Assembly: GCF_000761485.1 (NCBI RefSeq)
Contig: NZ_JPMX01000042.1
Location: forward strand, 1 to 64,000
DNA from: Modestobacter caceresii
GTDB lineage: Bacteria; Actinomycetota; Actinomycetes; Mycobacteriales; Geodermatophilaceae
Direction of reading: 5' to 3'
DNA length: 64,000 bases
Of the stretch, positions 60,556 through 64,000 are shown piece after piece; positions within the stretch are counted from its first letter, which is position 1, and every line of letters begins with the position of its first letter. A program made the translations under genes and the position numbers. Below the pieces are notes generated by a model. It was not told the origin of the DNA. It ran no database searches and saw nothing but the letters and a program-made list of their open reading frames with translations.

Positions 60556-61587
60556 TCAGCGACCGACGAGGGTGCCCACCCGCTCGATGAGCGCGGCGAC
60601 GGTGCCGTCCGACGCCTCTGCTGTTTCCGGAGGCGGCGGGGTCGTCGCGGTCGGTGCCGGCTCCGAGGGCTGCGGCGCGACCGTCGCTCCCGGCGCACCG
60701 GTGGACGGCTGGGTGGGGCTCGGTGGCGGCGCGTCCTGGGTCAGGAAGGACTGGACGGGCGGCTCGTCGGTCGACGGGGCGTCGGTGGTCTCCGGAGCCG
60801 GCTGGCTGCTCGTCGCGGGCGTGCTGTCGTCCGCCGGCGTCGCCCCGGTCGGCTTCGCGTCGGTCGGCTTCGCGTCGGTCGGCTTGGCGTCGGTCGGCTT
60901 GGCGTCGGTCGGCACAGGTGTCACCGGGCGGGTGCCAGGCGGCGTCGGCTCCCCGTTCCCGGTGGGCGAGCCGGCGGACGCGCTGCTGGTGGTGGTCGGA
61001 CCAGGGGCCGGTCGGCCGGCGCTGTCGGGGCCTGGCGCAGCACCGGGCCGGGTGGCCGCGGCGTTCGCCGGGGCTGGAGCCGTGCCGTCGGGCTCCGCTG
61101 CCCGCGCGCCGGGGCCGTCAGGAGCGGGCGGCACCACGGCCGGGCTGGGCGAGGCCGCGCCGGCCAGGACGCCGCCGGCGGTGAGCGCCGCCAGTGTGTC
61201 GTCGGCCTGGTCGGGGTGGGCGGCGATCTCGGCGGCGACCGCGTCGTGCATGCCGAGTGCGGTGGTGGACCGGGCGAGCACCGGCGTCGCGGTGATCAGC
61301 AACAGGGTGGCGCCGGCGAGGACCCGCTGCGGTGTCCGGCTGCGCCGGCGGCGGGCATCGGGGTGCGAGCTCGGCGCCTCGTCCGCCGCGTGCCGGCGGC
61401 GCACCGGCCGCAGCGGCTCCGGGATCGGCAGCGCGGGCTCGGTCGTCCCAGGCGGCGGTGCGGGCTCGGCCGCCCGGGGCGGCGGTGCGGTGACCACCCG
61501 GTGCCGGCCGGTCTCGGGGGGCGCCGGTGGCACCTGGACCCGGCGGTGCCGGCCGGAGGTCTCCGGGTCTGGTCGATCGGTCTGCAC
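60556..61587 (-). CDS. Membrane-anchored Pro/Thr-rich protein B
   Basis: This 343-residue protein is not recognised. About 85 Pro/Arg-rich cytoplasmic residues precede one helix (VLAGATLLLITATPVLARS), then a short patch AEIAAHPDQADDTLAAL, then 200 residues rich in Pro, Ala and Thr with four PTDAK repeats from a 15-bp DNA repeat near 60845-60910. The end (ASDGTVAALIERVGTLVGR) may be a short helix. The helix and patch are shared with protein A at 58107, so the two are paralogues. The GTG start has no strong ribosome binding site. It is divergent from the glycosylphosphotransferase gene. Confidence 0.65.
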   Translation of the reverse strand: MQTDRPDPETSGRHRRVQVPPAPPETGRHRVVTAPPPRAAEPAPPPGTTEPALPIPEPLRPVRRRHAADEAPSSHPDARRRRSRTPQRVLAGATLLLITATPVLARSTTALGMHDAVAAEIAAHPDQADDTLAALTAGGVLAGAASPSPAVVPPAPDGPGARAAEPDGTAPAPANAAATRPGAAPGPDSAGRPAPGPTTTSSASAGSPTGNGEPTPPGTRPVTPVPTDAKPTDAKPTDAKPTDAKPTGATPADDSTPATSSQPAPETTDAPSTDEPPVQSFLTQDAPPPSPTQPSTGAPGATVAPQPSEPAPTATTPPPPETAEASDGTVAALIERVGTLVGR

Positions 61588-62025
61588 GTCCTGCGTTCCC
61601 CCCTCGCGCGCCGGCAGGAGCCGACGGCAGCAAGGTAGTTGTCGTGGCAGCCTGTGCCTAGACGACTACGGCGTGTCCGCATCGACACGCTGAGCGGGGT
61701 GGAGTCGACGCCAGCGGCTCGCAGCGTCTGCGCCCGAGGTCCCCGACAGCCCGCCCGCAGTGACTCAATTCACCCGCTACCAGATGGATCGGGTATCGGG
61801 AAATGCCGCGTGTGTCCTTGCAGTCAGTATTGGCCGACTGACTGCGCGTACTCGGAAATGGTCAGTACACCAAGACCCGTGGAACTTCCATTCTCTCGGG
61901 GTGCCGCTATTGCTACGACTTCGTTACCTTCACCCTGGCCGGTCGGACAGAGCAGTCGTCGGTCCGTCCAAGACATGGCTACGAGGTGCGCTTCCCGTGG
62001 CGCCGACCTCCCGGGGGTGCACTGC
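61588..62025. other. 438-bp divergent intergenic region, AT-richer than its surroundings
   Basis: The stretch 61740-61960 is clearly less GC-rich than the rest of the window and has no gene-like open frame. It separates the Pro/Thr-rich protein B gene from the glycosylphosphotransferase gene and contains the palindrome at 61821-61844. It most likely holds both promoters and a long leader of the polysaccharide gene. Confidence 0.6.
61821..61844. promoter_or_regulatory. Candidate operator: 8-bp inverted repeat
   Basis: CAGTCAGT (61821-61828) and its exact inverse ACTGACTG (61837-61844) flank an 8-bp spacer, a 24-bp site typical of dimeric regulators. A further GTCAG half occurs at 61861-61865. 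The regulator is unknown. Confidence 0.5.
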
Positions 62026-63564
62026 ATGAGCATGATCGACGAGCGGAACAGCGCCGTCCGTCCTCGACGGGGCACGGCGTCCAAGCACCGGGCGCAGGAG
62101 CCGCGGCGCCGCACGTTCGCACGCTCCTGGCTGCGCGGTGAGGGCACCGTGGCCCGCCGGGCCTGGCGTGCCCAGTACGTGCGTCGCATCGCCTTCGGGG
62201 ACGCGGCAGCGGCCGGCGCCGCCGCCACCGTCGGTTACCTGACCCGCTTCGGCCCCGCGGGGATGTCCGCGGGCCAGCAGGCGTCGGTCTGGATGGCCAC
62301 GATCCTCCCCGTGGCGTGGGTGACCCTGATGCTCGTCAGCCGCAGCTACGAGGAGCGCTTCCTGTGGGTGGGCCCGGAGGAGTTCCGCCGGGTCTTCTCC
62401 GCCGCCGTCCTGCTGCTCGCCCTGGTCGGCACCGTCTCCTGGGCCTTCAAGCTCGAGATCGCCCGGGGCTTCATCGTGGTCGCCCTGCCCCTGGCCACCG
62501 GTCTCTCGCTGCTGCAGCGTTACCTGCAGCGGCAGTGGGTGCACCGCCGTCGCGCCGAGGGGCGCTTCCTGCAGACGGCGATCCTCGTCGGTCACCGCAG
62601 CGGGGTCACCGCGCTGCACGCGCAGATCGACCGTGAGGCCTACCACGGCTACCGGGTGATCGGCTGCTGCCTCCCGGCCGGCCCGCAGGGGGAGTCCCCG
62701 CAGGCCTTCGACGGGCTGCCGGTGCTGGGCACCCTCAACGAGGTGGTCGACGTCGTCCACGCCTACGAGGTCGACACCGTCGCGGTGCTGCCCTCTCCGG
62801 AGCTGGACGGTCCGGCGCTGCGCCGGCTGGGCTGGGACCTGGAGAAGACCCGCGCCGAGCTGCTGCTGGCTCCTGCGGTCACCGAGATCGCCGGCCCCCG
62901 CGTGCGCATCCGCCCGGTGTGCGGGCTGCCGCTGCTGCACATGGAGCGGCCCGAGCTGCGTGGCGTCCGCCGGCTCACCAAGGAGTCCTTCGACCGCACG
63001 GCCGCGACGGTGGGGATCCTGCTCATCCTGCCGGTGCTCGCCGCCCTGGCCCTGGCCGTCGGGCTCACCAGCCGTGGCGGGGTGTTCTACCGGCAGGAGC
63101 GCGTCGGCCGGGACGGGCAGACCTTCGGGATGCTGAAGTTCCGCACCATGGTCGCCGGCGCCGACCGGATGGTGCCCGACCTGGCCGAGCAGAGCGACGG
63201 CAACGGCGTCCTGTTCAAGATGAAGGGCGACCCGCGGGTCACCCCGATCGGCCGGGTGCTGCGCCGCTACTCCCTCGACGAGCTGCCGCAGCTGCTGAAC
63301 GTGCTGCGCGGTGAGATGTCGCTGGTCGGGCCGCGCCCGCCGCTGCCCACCGAGGTCGAGCGCTACGGCTTCGACATGCACCGCCGCTTCCTGGTCAAGC
63401 CCGGGATCACCGGGCTGTGGCAGGTCAGTGGCCGCTCCGACCTCTCCTGGGACGACTCGGTGCGCATCGACGTCCGGTACGTGGAGAACTGGTCCTTGGC
63501 CTTCGACTTCATGATCCTGTGGAAGACCGTGGGTGCGGTCTTCCGCGGCTCCGGCGCCTACTGA
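62026..63564 (+). CDS. Exopolysaccharide polyprenyl glycosylphosphotransferase
   Basis: This 512-residue membrane enzyme of the WbaP/CpsE family transfers a sugar-1-phosphate from a UDP-sugar to undecaprenyl phosphate, the first committed step of polysaccharide synthesis. The N-terminal half has about five helices and a Rossmann-like domain (AILVGHRSGVTALHAQI). The catalytic domain shows SRGGVFYRQERVGRDGQTF, MLKFRTM, YSLDELPQLLNVLRGEMSLV, GPRPPLP and VKPGITGLWQVSGRS. ATG 62026 is used; ATG 62032 is possible. It probably primes the polymer built by the enzymes at 3933-15669, although 46 kb apart. Confidence 0.92.
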   Translation: MSMIDERNSAVRPRRGTASKHRAQEPRRRTFARSWLRGEGTVARRAWRAQYVRRIAFGDAAAAGAAATVGYLTRFGPAGMSAGQQASVWMATILPVAWVTLMLVSRSYEERFLWVGPEEFRRVFSAAVLLLALVGTVSWAFKLEIARGFIVVALPLATGLSLLQRYLQRQWVHRRRAEGRFLQTAILVGHRSGVTALHAQIDREAYHGYRVIGCCLPAGPQGESPQAFDGLPVLGTLNEVVDVVHAYEVDTVAVLPSPELDGPALRRLGWDLEKTRAELLLAPAVTEIAGPRVRIRPVCGLPLLHMERPELRGVRRLTKESFDRTAATVGILLILPVLAALALAVGLTSRGGVFYRQERVGRDGQTFGMLKFRTMVAGADRMVPDLAEQSDGNGVLFKMKGDPRVTPIGRVLRRYSLDELPQLLNVLRGEMSLVGPRPPLPTEVERYGFDMHRRFLVKPGITGLWQVSGRSDLSWDDSVRIDVRYVENWSLAFDFMILWKTVGAVFRGSGAY

Positions 63565-63580
63565 CCGACCGCCGCCGACC

Positions 63581-63621
63581 GGGGTGGGCCTGGGCTGCGC
63601 ATGCAGCCCCGGGCCCACCCC
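63581..63621 (+). terminator. Hairpin terminator after the glycosylphosphotransferase gene
   Basis: GGGGTGGGCC (63581-63590) pairs with GGCCCACCCC (63612-63621), and GGGCTGC (63592-63598) pairs with GCAGCCC (63603-63609), closing on GCAT. It begins 17 bases after the stop. Confidence 0.8.
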
Positions 63622-63698
63622 GACGTCGTTCCGGCGCCGGTGTCAGTGGGCCGTGCACCCCTGACGCGCACCCCTGACGCCCGGTGACGGCCCGACAC

Positions 63699-63740
63699 GA
63701 CGGAGGCGGGGCGCTGGTCTGCCAGCGCCCCGCCTCCGTC
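63699..63740. terminator. Perfect 19-bp hairpin terminator
   Basis: The arms 63699-63717 and 63722-63740 are exact inverses of each other (core GGCGGGGCGCTGG) around a TCTG loop. It lies 22 bases past the minus-strand stop at 63762 and can serve both convergent units. Confidence 0.85.
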
Positions 63741-63761
63741 CTGCCGTCCGTGTCGGACGCG

Positions 63762-63998
63762 TCAGATGATCAGCAGCCCGGCGTCCTCGGCCTGGATGAC
63801 GGCCTCGACGAGCTTCCGCGGTGACTTGTACGTACCGAAGGGGAGCAGGTGGGTCGCGTACCCGTCGAGCATCCGCTCGATGTGCACACCGTGCCGACCG
63901 TTGATGACGGCGTGCGCGCTGTTGCCGATCTTCTGGATGGCCACCGCGCGCCCCCGGGACGTGAAGCGCTCTTCCCCGGCCGCGGCCGCACTCGGCAC
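63762..63998 (-). CDS. Hypothetical protein at the window edge (possibly partial)
   Basis: Seventy-eight residues are visible and the frame may continue beyond the window. The sequence (AIQKIGNSAHAVINGRHGVH, LLPFGTYKSPRKLVEAVIQA) has good coding character, a small globular pattern and no membrane helix. No family is recognised. It is convergent with the glycosylphosphotransferase gene across two terminators. Confidence 0.55.
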   Translation of the reverse strand: MPSAAAAGEERFTSRGRAVAIQKIGNSAHAVINGRHGVHIERMLDGYATHLLPFGTYKSPRKLVEAVIQAEDAGLLII

Positions 63999-64000
63999 GT

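Noticed and set aside
61760-62029. Small plus-strand frame of 89 codons before the glycosylphosphotransferase
   Set aside because: Codon use and composition differ from the genes around it, there is no ribosome binding site, and it lies in a regulatory AT-rich region.

Overview
The window is very GC-rich, with GTG starts, strong GGAGG-type ribosome binding sites and almost only TGA stops. Gene content (glucosyl-3-phosphoglycerate synthase, NDMA-type alcohol dehydrogenase, PaaX, TIGR03084-like protein, DUF5946-like protein) points to an actinobacterium. A selenocysteine site written as TAG in formate dehydrogenase points more narrowly to the Geodermatophilaceae (Geodermatophilus, Blastococcus and relatives), where this recoding is known.

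Layout. 1-3940: end of a GH3 hydrolase, a secreted 5'-nucleotidase and a membrane GGDEF protein. 3933-15669: cell-surface carbohydrate block with a Wzz/BY-kinase-like chain-length protein, a GT2 glycosyltransferase, a Wzy-type polymerase/ligase, a Wzx-type flippase, an 1839-residue secreted protein with three pectinesterase domains plus an SGNH esterase, and a WecG/TagA/CpsF glycosyltransferase. 15789-18268: TauE/SafE exporter, geranylgeranyl reductase-like flavoprotein, LOG protein. 18356-33925: a catabolic island built around a PaaX-type regulator. Leftward it has MaoC hydratase, acyl-CoA ligase, amidohydrolase and SDR, a set that matches non-beta-oxidative side-chain shortening of hydroxycinnamates. 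Rightward it has a Liv-type ABC transporter with fused ATPases, a second acyl-CoA ligase, a TIGR03084-like protein, a VanA-like oxygenase, a VanB-like reductase and an IclR regulator.

34050-46559: mostly single genes, including a Tat-exported PHP phosphoesterase with a His-rich N-terminus and its coupled partner, NIPSNAP, VOC, Nudix, MenB, two TetR regulators, alcohol dehydrogenase, HAD phosphatase, GpgS and an MBL hydrolase. 46594-51893: two coupled c-di-GMP proteins, one with an intact GGDEF and a decayed EAL, the other the reverse. 52015-57970: a small Cys-rich protein divergent from a formate dehydrogenase operon (FdhA with UAG-selenocysteine and an intact bacterial SECIS hairpin, four-cluster ferredoxin FdhB, NrfD-type membrane subunit). 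58107-61587: two related membrane-anchored Pro/Thr-rich proteins flanking a GGDEF-like protein that has lost its active site. 62026-63564: polyprenyl glycosylphosphotransferase that would start exopolysaccharide synthesis. The last gene runs to the window edge.

The most striking element is the UAG-encoded selenocysteine of FdhA. UAG serves as an ordinary stop in at least two other genes here, so the meaning of the codon must depend on context. No selA, selB, selC or selD gene is visible in the window.
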